This document shows positions 6,785 to 15,129 of a stretch of 20,495 nt of DNA, piece after piece. The position numbers were made by a program, and so were the translations under genes. Under the pieces are notes generated by a model. That model was not told where the DNA came from. It made no database searches and saw only the letters and a program-made list of their open reading frames with translations. Source of the DNA: Rhodospirillaceae bacterium (GTDB lineage Bacteria; Pseudomonadota; Alphaproteobacteria; UBA8366); the NCBI GenBank assembly GCA_002711555.1, contig PARQ01000010.1, forward strand, positions 65,687 to 86,181, given 5' to 3'. Each line of letters opens with the position of its first letter. Position 1 is the stretch's first letter.

Positions 6785-8209
6785 ATGAGCAACGTCGTAA
6801 CACCTTCTGAGTTTCAGCAATCTAAAATTAAAAAATCTGTAACAGTTTCTCAACAGGTTGCAAAATTTGTTGAGGAGTTCTCTCTTACGAACGTGCCAAA
6901 AGAGATCATTAATTTAGCAAAACTTCATGTTTTAGATAGTTTTGGTATCGCGCTTGCGTCATCCACGAAAGATTACGGTCACAAGGCAGCAAGCGCTGGG
7001 CTGGACCTTGGTGGAGAAGGAGACTTTCCTGTGGTTGGGCTTGCACATCGTTTGCCGCTTCGTGATGCGGTGATGGTAAATGGGGTATTAGTGCACGGGC
7101 TTGATTTTGATGATACTCATACAACCGGTGTTATTCATATTTCAGGAAGTACTGTGCCCACTGCATTTATTTTAGCGATGGCGAATGCAAAAACTGGTTA
7201 CGAGGCATTGGAAGCATACTTGATAGGTGTTGAGACTGGATCACGCTTCGCAAAGGCGGCTGCTGGAGGTATTCATGCGAATGGTTTTCATACAACTGGA
7301 ATAATAGGTGCGTATGGCTGTGCGATGGTTGCCGGCAAACTTTGCGATCTTACTGCTAGTCAACTAACTCATGCTCAGGGCCTTGTAGGGAGCTTTGGTG
7401 GACCCACTCGTGCTTATCATGCGAATGGTGCTTGGGCAAAGCGCATGCATACTGGGATTGCGGCGGTTAACGGCATTAATGCTGCTATGTGGGCGCGCCA
7501 CGGTTTCACCGGACCGGAAACCATCTATGAATATGAGCAAGGTCTTTATGGATGCTACGCGCATGGGCAGGAGATTGACCTAGACGTTGTGACAAATGGG
7601 CTTGGAAATGAATGGGAATTATCAAATGTTGCTTACAAACCATATCCCGCATGTCATTGGTTACACGCATTTATAGAAACTGGTATAAAGCTTCGGCAAG
7701 AGCATGAGTTGAAGCCTGACCAAATTGAGTCAATAATTGTACTAGCACACCCCAATCAAACCGCAGTTTGTACTCCTGAAGAGTCCAAGCGTCGCCCCCA
7801 GAGTTCTTACCAGGCACAATTCAGTGTGCACTATGCAACGGCAGCTGCAATTTGCCGGGGGCAATTTACATTGGCTGAAATAGAGCCAGACGCTTTCGGT
7901 GATCCCGAGATACTTAGTCTCTGCGACAAAATCCATTATAACACAACGACTGATACCCTATATCCCGATTATTTCTCGGGTACCGTCGTCGTTCGAACAA
8001 AAGATGGGCGCGAGCTGAAACATGCTCAGGAGCACAATCTTGGTACGGACGAAAACCCTATCAGCGAAGACCAGGTACTTGATAAATTTATGAAAAATGC
8101 GACTAGTGCGGTTTCAACTAGTCGGGCTGAGGAGATTCGCTCCATTATTTTAAGCATTGAAGACCAAGCTGACCTTGATGAATTTGACTCAGTAATCAGC
8201 TTATCATAA
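6785..8209 (+). CDS. MmgE/PrpD family protein
   Basis: This 474-residue protein is full length for the MmgE/PrpD family, which includes 2-methylcitrate dehydratase and cis-aconitate decarboxylase. The family hallmark HGLDFDDTH lies at 104-112, with conserved Asp and His near the active site. AYKPYPACHWLHAFIE in the middle of the protein is the typical second conserved block. GGGAG at 6774-6778 stands 6 nt before the ATG. Many members sit in catabolic clusters and their substrates are unknown. Here the nearby TcuA-like, hydroxyacid dehydrogenase and thioesterase genes suggest polycarboxylate or hydroxyacid metabolism, but prpB/prpC are absent, so methylcitrate dehydratase is not supported. It ends only 7 bp from the oppositely oriented thioesterase gene. 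Confidence 0.87.
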   Translation: MSNVVTPSEFQQSKIKKSVTVSQQVAKFVEEFSLTNVPKEIINLAKLHVLDSFGIALASSTKDYGHKAASAGLDLGGEGDFPVVGLAHRLPLRDAVMVNGVLVHGLDFDDTHTTGVIHISGSTVPTAFILAMANAKTGYEALEAYLIGVETGSRFAKAAAGGIHANGFHTTGIIGAYGCAMVAGKLCDLTASQLTHAQGLVGSFGGPTRAYHANGAWAKRMHTGIAAVNGINAAMWARHGFTGPETIYEYEQGLYGCYAHGQEIDLDVVTNGLGNEWELSNVAYKPYPACHWLHAFIETGIKLRQEHELKPDQIESIIVLAHPNQTAVCTPEESKRRPQSSYQAQFSVHYATAAAICRGQFTLAEIEPDAFGDPEILSLCDKIHYNTTTDTLYPDYFSGTVVVRTKDGRELKHAQEHNLGTDENPISEDQVLDKFMKNATSAVSTSRAEEIRSIILSIEDQADLDEFDSVISLS

Positions 8210-8216
8210 TGACTCA

Positions 8217-8657
8217 TCAGTAGCGTCTGGAAACTCCGGGGCTATCCTTCGTGTCTGGACTGAGAATTTTATAGGTGCACTGGCCGGTAGCAAGCAATTT
8301 TTTTGTTTCTTTCTCTAAAACATCCACTTTAGTGAACTGTAGTTTTTCAGTGTTTTGGGTGCGTTTCCCTTTAGCAATAATTGTTTCAACTTTACTATCA
8401 TTAATGAAGCTAATATTCAGATTGACCGTCACTGAACGTCCGGGACCATCGGGAGACCAGTCACCACCAAGAAAGCCTGCGATATCTATCAGTGATGATA
8501 AAATTCCATCGTGAATAGAATTTTCTTGATCCCGATGCTCTGGTTTTACCTCAAGTTCCATCAAAACGTGTCCATCTCGCCACTCAACCACTTTGTAGTC
8601 GAGCACTTCGTGAAAAGTACCTCTGATGTCTTCGCGCTTATATATGGAGTTCAACAT
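8217..8657 (-). CDS. PaaI-type hotdog thioesterase (paralogue A, HDG + Asp)
   Basis: This 146-residue hotdog-fold protein resembles PaaI/YbgC-type acyl-CoA thioesterases, which hydrolyse CoA esters in the cytosol. The conserved helix segment reads SIHDGILSSLIDIAG: His49, Asp50 and Gly51 stand where HGG is expected, and Asp58 is the predicted catalytic acid. The strand SVTVNLNISFI follows, as usual. It is a clear paralogue of the next upstream gene (8705-9106), with co-linear numbering from residue 18, so this looks like a tandem duplication. It lies 47 nt downstream of that gene. The ATG at 8657 has only a weak, distant AAGGA. Substrate unknown; replacement of the middle HGG glycine by Asp is unusual. 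Confidence 0.8.
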   Translation of the reverse strand: MLNSIYKREDIRGTFHEVLDYKVVEWRDGHVLMELEVKPEHRDQENSIHDGILSSLIDIAGFLGGDWSPDGPGRSVTVNLNISFINDSKVETIIAKGKRTQNTEKLQFTKVDVLEKETKKLLATGQCTYKILSPDTKDSPGVSRRY

Positions 8658-8704
8658 TCGTCTGATGTCTTTCCTTATTGATGAGAACGTGTAGGTGTTG
8701 CCTC

Positions 8705-9106
8705 TTAGCGTAGAAGTTTAAACACACCTTGGCCGTCGGCAATCACGATGCCGGTACCTGGAACGAAAATTTCTACGTTAGAAAATAACGTGCCTTTGGT
8801 TGCATGGGCACGGACGCCTCGTACATGCACTAAGCCGGCGCTTGTCCCTGAAATGAAGTTTATATTGAGGTTGATTGTCTTTGTTCTGCGTTCTCCCTTG
8901 GATGTCCAGTTTCCTGCCATTTTGCCAGCAACGTTTATAAGAGATGCTATTACTCCGCCATGTATGGACCGTCCTCTATTTCGGTGCTTTTTCTGAATAG
9001 GAATTGCTAACAGAGAATGTCCATCAATCCACTCAAGCACTTCGTAGCCAAGGACTTGATTGTAATTTGTAATGATTTTATTTCGATGTTCAGTTGTTTT
9101 AGTCAT
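8705..9106 (-). CDS. PaaI-type hotdog thioesterase (paralogue B, HGG + Asn)
   Basis: This 133-residue hotdog protein is the tandem paralogue of the thioesterase at 8217-8657. Its key segment SIHGGVIASLINVAG keeps the canonical His49-Gly-Gly but carries Asn58 where the catalytic Asp is expected, so it may be weak or inactive alone. I chose the ATG at 9106: it aligns residue for residue with the paralogue (VLGY at 18-21 against VLDY at 18-21), and a longer TTG-started form from 9199 would run through the dyad at 9136-9178 and lacks a Shine-Dalgarno. It is first in a two-gene operon and divergent from the hydroxyacid dehydrogenase. Enzyme activity is uncertain. Confidence 0.75.
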   Translation of the reverse strand: MTKTTEHRNKIITNYNQVLGYEVLEWIDGHSLLAIPIQKKHRNRGRSIHGGVIASLINVAGKMAGNWTSKGERRTKTINLNINFISGTSAGLVHVRGVRAHATKGTLFSNVEIFVPGTGIVIADGQGVFKLLR

Positions 9107-9135
9107 AGTACCAAAACACATCGCGTGAATTGCCG

Positions 9136-9178
9136 ACTGCGTCAAGTCAATCTCTAGACATGTTTGACTGTGCGCAGT
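9136..9178. promoter_or_regulatory. Nested double dyad in divergent promoter (candidate operator)
   Basis: Two inverted repeats share one axis at 9157. The outer pair is ACTGCG (9136-9141) with CGCAGT (9173-9178), and the inner pair is AGTCAA (9145-9150) with TTGACT (9164-9169). The 3-nt gaps between inner and outer arms are equal on both sides. It fills the centre of the 104-bp gap between the thioesterase and dehydrogenase starts. A dimeric or tetrameric regulator site is inferred. Confidence 0.45.
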
Positions 9179-9210
9179 AACTAGAGGCATCGAAAGCAAG
9201 GGAGGGTTTT

Positions 9211-10275
9211 ATGCCCAATAATTCAAGAGACGATGCACGTCGCGTTTTCTGGTTTAATGACAATAAGACACCAAACGTGTACGACGCTTTATCAAAGGTA
9301 GATGCCGTAAAGGCATATAAGCTTTATTTTGATACTCCTCCGGATGAAAATTGGAAAATAATGGAGACATGTCATGCCTACTGCATTACAGCAGCTCGTG
9401 ACGAGGTACTTGATCAATACAAAGGTCATGGAGAGCTACTCGATCGGTGTACAAAACTATTAGTTCTGTCATCTTCTGGCGCTGGTTATGACCCTATTGA
9501 TGTGGCAGCCTGTACCGACCGCGGTGTTTTGGTCGTTAATCAAGCTGGTGCCAATGCGGAGGCTGTTGCTGAGCATGCCGTTGGGATGATGCTGTCTCTT
9601 GCCAAAAATATTCCGCAAACCGACAAGTCGCTTCGTAGCGAGCGAGGTGTAGATCGTGAAACATTCAAAGGCTGGAATATGGAGGGCAAAACCGTTGGCA
9701 TCGTAGGACTTGGTAATACTGGAAGTAGGGTGGCGCGCATATGTAAGAACGGTCTTAATATGCGTATTCTTGCTTACGACCCTTATATTACAACAGCTGC
9801 CTTTAAAGGGCACGGGGCTATCGAAACGGAGCTTGAGGAGTTACTAGCACAGTCAGATTTTATCTCAATAAATTGCCCTTTTAATTCTGAAACAAAAGAT
9901 CTTATAAGCCGTGCTGAGTTGGCATTAATGCAACCCTCTGCGTTTCTTGTAAATTGCGCCCGTGGTGGTATTGCCAATGAGGCTGCAATGATAGAAGCAT
10001 TAGAGGACAACCAAATTCGCGGTATAGGGCTTGACGTGTGGGATCAAGAGCCGCCTCCATTGGATCATCCGCTCCTCCAGTTTGATAATCTTATTGCCAC
10101 TTATCACACAGCTGGTGTTACTTTTGAGTCTCGAGAAAATATGGCTTTTTGGAATGCTGACCAGGTCGTAAAGATCCTTAGCGGCGAGAAACCAGAGCGC
10201 TTAATAAATCCTGAGGCATGGGATAAATTTTGTGACCGGTACGAATTATTATTTGGTGTACGACCTTGCGATTAA
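9211..10275 (+). CDS. D-isomer-specific 2-hydroxyacid dehydrogenase
   Basis: This 354-residue protein is a D-2-hydroxyacid dehydrogenase of the formate/glycerate dehydrogenase family, interconverting a 2-keto acid and a D-2-hydroxyacid with NAD. The Rossmann motif GLGNTG is at 166-171, and Asp190 after the second strand favours NAD. The catalytic set is Arg251 in NCARGG, Glu280 in WDQEPPP and His299 in YHTAG. Length and the GVLVVNQAGANAEAVAEHAVG segment (105-125) resemble C-terminal-binding-protein or phosphoglycerate dehydrogenase relatives. There is no ACT domain, so biosynthetic SerA is not indicated. GGGAGGG lies 4 nt before the ATG. A TcuA-like gene follows 89 bp downstream on the same strand. 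Substrate unknown. Confidence 0.85.
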   Translation: MPNNSRDDARRVFWFNDNKTPNVYDALSKVDAVKAYKLYFDTPPDENWKIMETCHAYCITAARDEVLDQYKGHGELLDRCTKLLVLSSSGAGYDPIDVAACTDRGVLVVNQAGANAEAVAEHAVGMMLSLAKNIPQTDKSLRSERGVDRETFKGWNMEGKTVGIVGLGNTGSRVARICKNGLNMRILAYDPYITTAAFKGHGAIETELEELLAQSDFISINCPFNSETKDLISRAELALMQPSAFLVNCARGGIANEAAMIEALEDNQIRGIGLDVWDQEPPPLDHPLLQFDNLIATYHTAGVTFESRENMAFWNADQVVKILSGEKPERLINPEAWDKFCDRYELLFGVRPCD

Positions 10276-10364
10276 CGAGAATGTATTGATCAATTTGATT
10301 ATCTGGAGTTTTTTTTCTATTTATAGCCCAATGCTTATTTGTTTTGAGTTAAGGAGTGTTTTTA

Positions 10365-11870
10365 ATGGCCAATATCATTAGATCCGATGTCGACGTTGTT
10401 GTGGTAGGGGCGGGTAATGCGGCCTGTGCGTCGGCAGCGTCGGCGGTAGAAAATGGTTCCAGTGTGGTGATGATTGAGACTGCTCCGGAGGACATGCGAG
10501 GGGGAAATTCTGCTTTCACCGGCGGCGCCTTTCGTTTTTCGCATAATGGCGTGGATGATTTAATGGATTTATGTCCTAGTCTCGCGGATGAAGATCTTGA
10601 AAACATAGATTTCGGCACGTACACGCACGAACAGTACTATGACGATATCTTCCGCATGACACAGTATCGGGCTGACGGTGACATGTGTGAAATTTTAGTT
10701 ACAAATTCTTACGAGACAGCTAAGTGGATGACCACTTATGGCGTAGACCTTATACCTGCTATGGGACGCCAGGCTTTTAAGGTAGATGGAAAATTTCGGT
10801 TTTGGGGGGGGTTAGCTTTACGCATCAATGGTGGTGGCGAACAATTAGTGAAAAATTGGCACGAACAAATGAGTAAGATTGGTGTCGATGTATTATATGA
10901 GTGCACAGCGATAGGGCTGCTCCATGACGAGGGTAAGGGCGTCCACGGTGTGCGTGTTCGTTATCAGGGGCAAGAACATGATATTGCAGCAAAGTCGGTT
11001 ATTTTGGCATGTGGTAGTTTCGAGAGTAACGCAGAAATGAGAGCCCGCTATCTTGGGCCAGGATGGGATTTAGCAAAGGTTCGAGGCACAGCTTACAACA
11101 ATGGAGCGGGACTTCAGATGGCACTTGATCTGGGAGCCATGCCTTATGGTCATTTTTCAGGTGCCCACGCAGTGGCATGGGATCTTAACGCACCTCCTTA
11201 CGGGGATATAACTATTGGGGACCAATTTCAGAAACATAACGTACCTTTTGCCGTAGTGCTCAATTCGAAGGGCGAACGCTTTCGTGATGAAGGAGAAGAT
11301 TTCCACTCTTACGTTTATGCACGTTACGGTGGTGAAATACTGAAGCAACCCGGAATGTGTGCGTTCCAAATCTTTGATGCCAAAGTACAGCATCTTCTCC
11401 GCTCAGAATACCGTTGTCGATTCTTAACCAAATATTCTGCTGATACCATTGAGGAACTAGCAGGTAAGATAGAAGGAATGGACGCAGCTCGAATGATCAA
11501 AACGATTGAAGAATTCAACGCAGCATGCCGTACGGATATTCCTTTTGATCCAAACGTTCATGATGGCAGATGTACCGAGGGGCTTCCTATCAACAAAAGT
11601 AACTGGGCTAATCCGATAGATGAACCGCCTTTTGACGCTTATGCTGTCACTGCGGGTGTTACATTTACTTTTGGTGGTGTTAAGGTTTCCAGCCGAACAG
11701 AGGTCGAGAGGGCTGACGGTTCTGCAATAAAAGGTTTATACGCAGCTGGTGAAATGGTCGGAGGACTATATTTTCATGGGTATGCATCCGGCACGGGATT
11801 GATGGCCGGGGCCACATTCGGACGCATCGCTGGTCGTGAGGCTGCTGTGCATGCAGGCACGTCAAATTAG
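10365..11870 (+). CDS. TcuA-like FAD-dependent dehydrogenase
   Basis: This 501-residue flavoprotein resembles FAD-dependent tricarballylate dehydrogenase TcuA, which oxidises tricarballylate to cis-aconitate. The FAD motif GAGNAA is at 15-20, Glu38 is the ribose-binding acid, and RGGNSAFTGG follows at 45-54. ERFRDEGEDF (304-313) and YARYGG (318-323) match the TcuA-type substrate block, and the C-terminus has AAGEMVGGLYFHGYASGTG and GRIAGREA. The start is the ATG at 10365, with AAGGAG 8 nt upstream; a GTG at 10356 lies inside that site. No TcuB electron-transfer partner, TcuC transporter or TcuR regulator is visible, so the exact substrate is open. It is possibly co-transcribed with the hydroxyacid dehydrogenase. 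Confidence 0.82.
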   Translation: MANIIRSDVDVVVVGAGNAACASAASAVENGSSVVMIETAPEDMRGGNSAFTGGAFRFSHNGVDDLMDLCPSLADEDLENIDFGTYTHEQYYDDIFRMTQYRADGDMCEILVTNSYETAKWMTTYGVDLIPAMGRQAFKVDGKFRFWGGLALRINGGGEQLVKNWHEQMSKIGVDVLYECTAIGLLHDEGKGVHGVRVRYQGQEHDIAAKSVILACGSFESNAEMRARYLGPGWDLAKVRGTAYNNGAGLQMALDLGAMPYGHFSGAHAVAWDLNAPPYGDITIGDQFQKHNVPFAVVLNSKGERFRDEGEDFHSYVYARYGGEILKQPGMCAFQIFDAKVQHLLRSEYRCRFLTKYSADTIEELAGKIEGMDAARMIKTIEEFNAACRTDIPFDPNVHDGRCTEGLPINKSNWANPIDEPPFDAYAVTAGVTFTFGGVKVSSRTEVERADGSAIKGLYAAGEMVGGLYFHGYASGTGLMAGATFGRIAGREAAVHAGTSN

Positions 11871-11970
11871 TGTAAACATTTATAGTTGGGTGATTTGACG
11901 GTCTTGCCATGCTAATGCAACGCTTTCACATTTAGGCGTAATTATTGTTTTCCCTTGTTCTCGGGGTCGG

Positions 11971-13161
11971 TTACGCTTCAGCGTATTGTATAGCACTCCC
12001 CGTTTCCAAAAAATCTTCGATTTCATTTGTACTATAGCCATACTCAGAAAGTATTTGCTTAGAATGTTCTCCAAGATGTGGCGCATGAGCCTGAATTCCG
12101 TCTGTGAATGGTGGGTGGCCTGGTATGGTCGCCATAGGAATATTGCCAAGAGATTCGTGGTTGACCCAATTAATATAATCAGAAGCCTTTGTTTGGGGGT
12201 GGTTAAGAAAATCATCAAACGTAGCAGTGGGACTGTTAATTATATCAAGTTTGTCGAGTTCTTTTGTCCAGTAGGCATTTGATTTAGTGATTGTTGCTTC
12301 GGAGATGATCGCGGTCAATTCATCCACATTTGCTATTCGTTTATCCCACTCATTGAAACGGGGGTCCTGCTCTAACTCGGGCTTCCCTATAAGTTGGCAT
12401 AAAGCGTGAAATTTATCCGGCTCTCTCGCACTTAAGTTTATTGAACCGTCGTTGGTGGGAAAGGTGCCCGTTGGTGCGCCTAATACCGTTATTTTTCCTT
12501 CTTGCTTCACATGTTCGATAATTTTTTGTCCCATAAAGGCGGCAGCAGCTTGCATCATGTTCATTTCGATTAACTTACCGCTGCCTTTTACGGCACGACG
12601 GTAAAGCGCCGTTGCGACGGCTTGATAAGCATAAAGCCCGGTGATCACATCCATGGCCGTCATACCGACTTTATGTGGGATACCGTCATTTCCTTTATTA
12701 AGTGTCATCCAGCCCGTAAAACTTTGCGCCACTACATCTGTTACTGGTTTGTCCTTATTAGGTCCCTTGGTCCCAAAGCCTGATATCGAGCAATAGACAA
12801 CTTTTGGATTCGTTTTTTTTACCGTTTCGTAATCAAGTCCGAAACGGCCCATAACACCGGGTCGAAAGCTCTCTATAACTATATCTGATTGCGATACTAA
12901 TCTTTTGCTAATTGCTAGTCCGTCTTTGGTTTTGAAATTTATGCATAGTGCTCGTTTGCCACGATTAAAATTTACATAACCGGCTGCCAAGTCGCCATAC
13001 TTCTTCCCAGCTTGGCGAACCCAATCACCACGAGGGGGTTCAATTTTAATGACATTGGCCCCGTATTGTGCAAGCAAAAATGCGCAACTAGGCCCCGCAA
13101 CGCCTTGTGATGCATCAAAGACGTTTAAGCCCTCCAGCGGCAGTTCTTTGCCTGTGTCCAT
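11971..13161 (-). CDS. Class III (CaiB/BaiF/Frc) CoA-transferase
   Basis: This 396-residue protein is full length for family III CoA-transferases, which move CoA between carboxylic acids through an aspartyl-CoA intermediate. The predicted nucleophile is Asp171 in TAMDVITG, matching Asp169 of formyl-CoA transferase. Other family blocks are the N-terminal LEGLNVFDASQGVAGP, KIEPPRGDWVR (39-49) and the NFNRGKRALCINFK segment (64-77). It begins 5 nt after the stop of the hydroxy-acid oxidase, behind a short GGGGG run, so it is the last gene of a three-gene operon. It could activate a hydroxy or dicarboxylic acid for the crotonase in the same operon. The substrate pair cannot be read from sequence. 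Confidence 0.87.
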   Translation of the reverse strand: MDTGKELPLEGLNVFDASQGVAGPSCAFLLAQYGANVIKIEPPRGDWVRQAGKKYGDLAAGYVNFNRGKRALCINFKTKDGLAISKRLVSQSDIVIESFRPGVMGRFGLDYETVKKTNPKVVYCSISGFGTKGPNKDKPVTDVVAQSFTGWMTLNKGNDGIPHKVGMTAMDVITGLYAYQAVATALYRRAVKGSGKLIEMNMMQAAAAFMGQKIIEHVKQEGKITVLGAPTGTFPTNDGSINLSAREPDKFHALCQLIGKPELEQDPRFNEWDKRIANVDELTAIISEATITKSNAYWTKELDKLDIINSPTATFDDFLNHPQTKASDYINWVNHESLGNIPMATIPGHPPFTDGIQAHAPHLGEHSKQILSEYGYSTNEIEDFLETGSAIQYAEA

Positions 13162-13166
13162 TGTAG

Positions 13167-14315
13167 TTAGCCCCCGTACGGATGTGCCGGCAACTGTGTC
13201 ATTATATGGCTTGACCAGACGCTGGGCTCGTGGACCGGATCAGCAGCGCGAAGGTTATCTTCACCAACCTGAGCCCAGTTAGTTACTCCCATGAGCCCAA
13301 ATGCTATGCTTAATTCTTCTTCAAGGATTTCTAAAAGGCGGACGAGGCCATCTACACCTGCGGCCGCACATCCGATACATTGAAGCCGACCTATACCGAC
13401 CATATCTGCACCTAACGCTTTAGCTTTTACAATATCCGTAGCACGCTGTATCCCGCCGTCCACAATAATCTTTGTCTTGCCCTTACACTCCGCGACCACC
13501 TCGGGAAGGACCTCAATGCTTCCCCTGCCATGATCAAGAGCCCGGCCCCCATGATTGGAGATATAGACGCCGTCTACTCCTTCTTCGCAAGCCCGGCCCG
13601 CATCATCAACGTCACCAATTCCTTTCAAAATTAATGGAATGTCCCATTTGTCTTTAAACCGCTTTACGTTATCCCATGTCCACTGCGCCTGCCAGGTATT
13701 CTCATCTGTTGTAACGTTAGATCGCCATTTCTTGAGGTAGCGATTAGCAAGATCGCGTTCGCGACGGCTGTAGGTCGCAGAGTCAACTGTAACTGCGAAT
13801 GCATCATACCCTGCGTCAATAGCACGTTTAGCATGATCATCTACAAATTCATCTCCACCACGGACATAAAGTTGGAAAATCCTAGGATTATCAGCGGCCT
13901 GTGCTACAGCTTCTAAGCCTGGTGTGCAGCGAGAGCTCAGCATATCGAAGACATTGAAACGTTCAGCAGCTTGAGCTGTTACAACACCTCCTCCTTCTGC
14001 AAAAGTTTCAATTGAGCCTACTGGTGCAAGGATTAGGGGCAGCCGTATCTTCTTCCCCATGAATTCAACCGATGGATCGAATGTGCTGACATCTACCATG
14101 GCTCGCGGACGAAGCGCTAATTTGTCGTAGCCATGGCGATTACGTCTGAGTGTGGTTTCACTGTCAGAACCGCCTGCGAGGTAATCCCAAGTTCCTTGGC
14201 TGCAAGTTTTATGAGCGGCATGTATCAGTTCGTGGATTGTTGCGAAGCGGTAACTTAGGTCAGCGTGGTTCGCCATATCCGTGTCAGTAACTTGTTTTTT
14301 TTCTTGTTTGCTCAT
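13167..14315 (-). CDS. FMN-dependent alpha-hydroxy-acid oxidase/dehydrogenase
   Basis: This 382-residue TIM-barrel flavoenzyme belongs to the glycolate oxidase/L-lactate dehydrogenase/mandelate dehydrogenase family and oxidises an L-2-hydroxyacid to the 2-keto acid. Expected residues are present: Tyr45 in WDYLAGG, FQLY at 147-150, Lys231 in LKGI, the catalytic pair His255 and Arg258 in NHGGR, and FMN-phosphate loops VDGGIQ (285-290) and GIGR (307-310). The start is the ATG at 14315 behind AGGAG; a longer form from 14405 would run into the upstream crotonase gene. Asp261 follows NHGGRAL, where glycolate oxidases have Gln-Leu-Asp. It lies 22 nt after the crotonase and 5 nt before the CoA-transferase. 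Confidence 0.86.
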   Translation of the reverse strand: MSKQEKKQVTDTDMANHADLSYRFATIHELIHAAHKTCSQGTWDYLAGGSDSETTLRRNRHGYDKLALRPRAMVDVSTFDPSVEFMGKKIRLPLILAPVGSIETFAEGGGVVTAQAAERFNVFDMLSSRCTPGLEAVAQAADNPRIFQLYVRGGDEFVDDHAKRAIDAGYDAFAVTVDSATYSRRERDLANRYLKKWRSNVTTDENTWQAQWTWDNVKRFKDKWDIPLILKGIGDVDDAGRACEEGVDGVYISNHGGRALDHGRGSIEVLPEVVAECKGKTKIIVDGGIQRATDIVKAKALGADMVGIGRLQCIGCAAAGVDGLVRLLEILEEELSIAFGLMGVTNWAQVGEDNLRAADPVHEPSVWSSHIMTQLPAHPYGG

Positions 14316-14337
14316 AAACATTCTCCTGGGTTTCGGT

Positions 14338-15129
14338 TTACTCGCCCTTAAATTCGGGATAGCGCTTTTCGAGAAAAGCATTAACAGCTTCGGAATGATC
14401 TTCACTGGCGCGCGCTAATGTCATATGTGACGATATTTGGTCAAGATGTGCTCTTATATCCATATTCATTCCCTGATACATAGCGCGTTTAATTAGACGA
14501 ACTGAAATCGGAGCTTTTCGAGAAATTTTACGCGCAAGTTTGTAGGTTTCCTCCATCAAATCCTTTTTTGGATAAACATGATTTACTAATCCTATGCGAA
14601 GTGCCTCATCTGCGTCGATTAAATTGGCTGAAAAAGCCAATTCTAAAGCCATTGGCAAGCCTACGACACGCGGTAAAACCCAACAACCGCCGGCGCCAGG
14701 AACGAGGCCCATATTCACGTAGCTTTCGGCAAACCGTGCCTCATCTGATGCCAGTCGAAAGTCACAGTGGCAAGCAATATCGAGGCCTGCTCCTGTGGCA
14801 GGTCCGTTTATAGCTGCTATAATTGGTTTGTCGAAATCTACTAATAAGCGCGGAATCCTCTGAATGCCGTCATACAAACTATACTTTGCGATCATCGGGC
14901 TTTTCTTCTCAACCGCTTCCTTCATCGCTTTGATGTCCCCACCAGCGCAGAAAGAGTCGCCGTGCCCAGTTAAAACAACAACTTTAATTTCAGTATCGGC
15001 CTGTATTGCATTGAGCTGCTCCACCATTGCGTCAAGCATTTCTGGCGAAAGGGCATTACGCACATCGGGCCGATGAAGCGTCAAAGTGGCAATATTATCT
15101 TGGACCTTATATTGGAGGTGATCAGTCAT
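14338..15129 (-). CDS. Enoyl-CoA hydratase/isomerase family (crotonase) protein
   Basis: This 263-residue crotonase-fold protein acts on an acyl-CoA thioester. Oxyanion-hole segments FCAGGDI (60-66) and GPATGAGLDIA (109-119) are clear, followed by MGLVPGAGG (140-148). By manual alignment with rat mitochondrial hydratase, Glu144 corresponds to Asp117 and Glu164 to Tyr137, so both classical hydratase glutamates are replaced and simple enoyl-CoA hydration is doubtful. An isomerase or other crotonase-superfamily reaction is more likely. AGGGGA lies 7 nt before the ATG. It is the first gene of an operon with the hydroxy-acid oxidase and CoA-transferase, so it probably acts on the CoA ester made by the latter. 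Confidence 0.85.
   Translation of the reverse strand: MTDHLQYKVQDNIATLTLHRPDVRNALSPEMLDAMVEQLNAIQADTEIKVVVLTGHGDSFCAGGDIKAMKEAVEKKSPMIAKYSLYDGIQRIPRLLVDFDKPIIAAINGPATGAGLDIACHCDFRLASDEARFAESYVNMGLVPGAGGCWVLPRVVGLPMALELAFSANLIDADEALRIGLVNHVYPKKDLMEETYKLARKISRKAPISVRLIKRAMYQGMNMDIRAHLDQISSHMTLARASEDHSEAVNAFLEKRYPEFKGE

Noticed and set aside
11936..11976. GCGTAA/TTACGC inverted repeat as a terminator between convergent genes
   Set aside because: The arms are 29 nt apart, one overlaps the CoA-transferase stop, and there is no T-run next to the stem.
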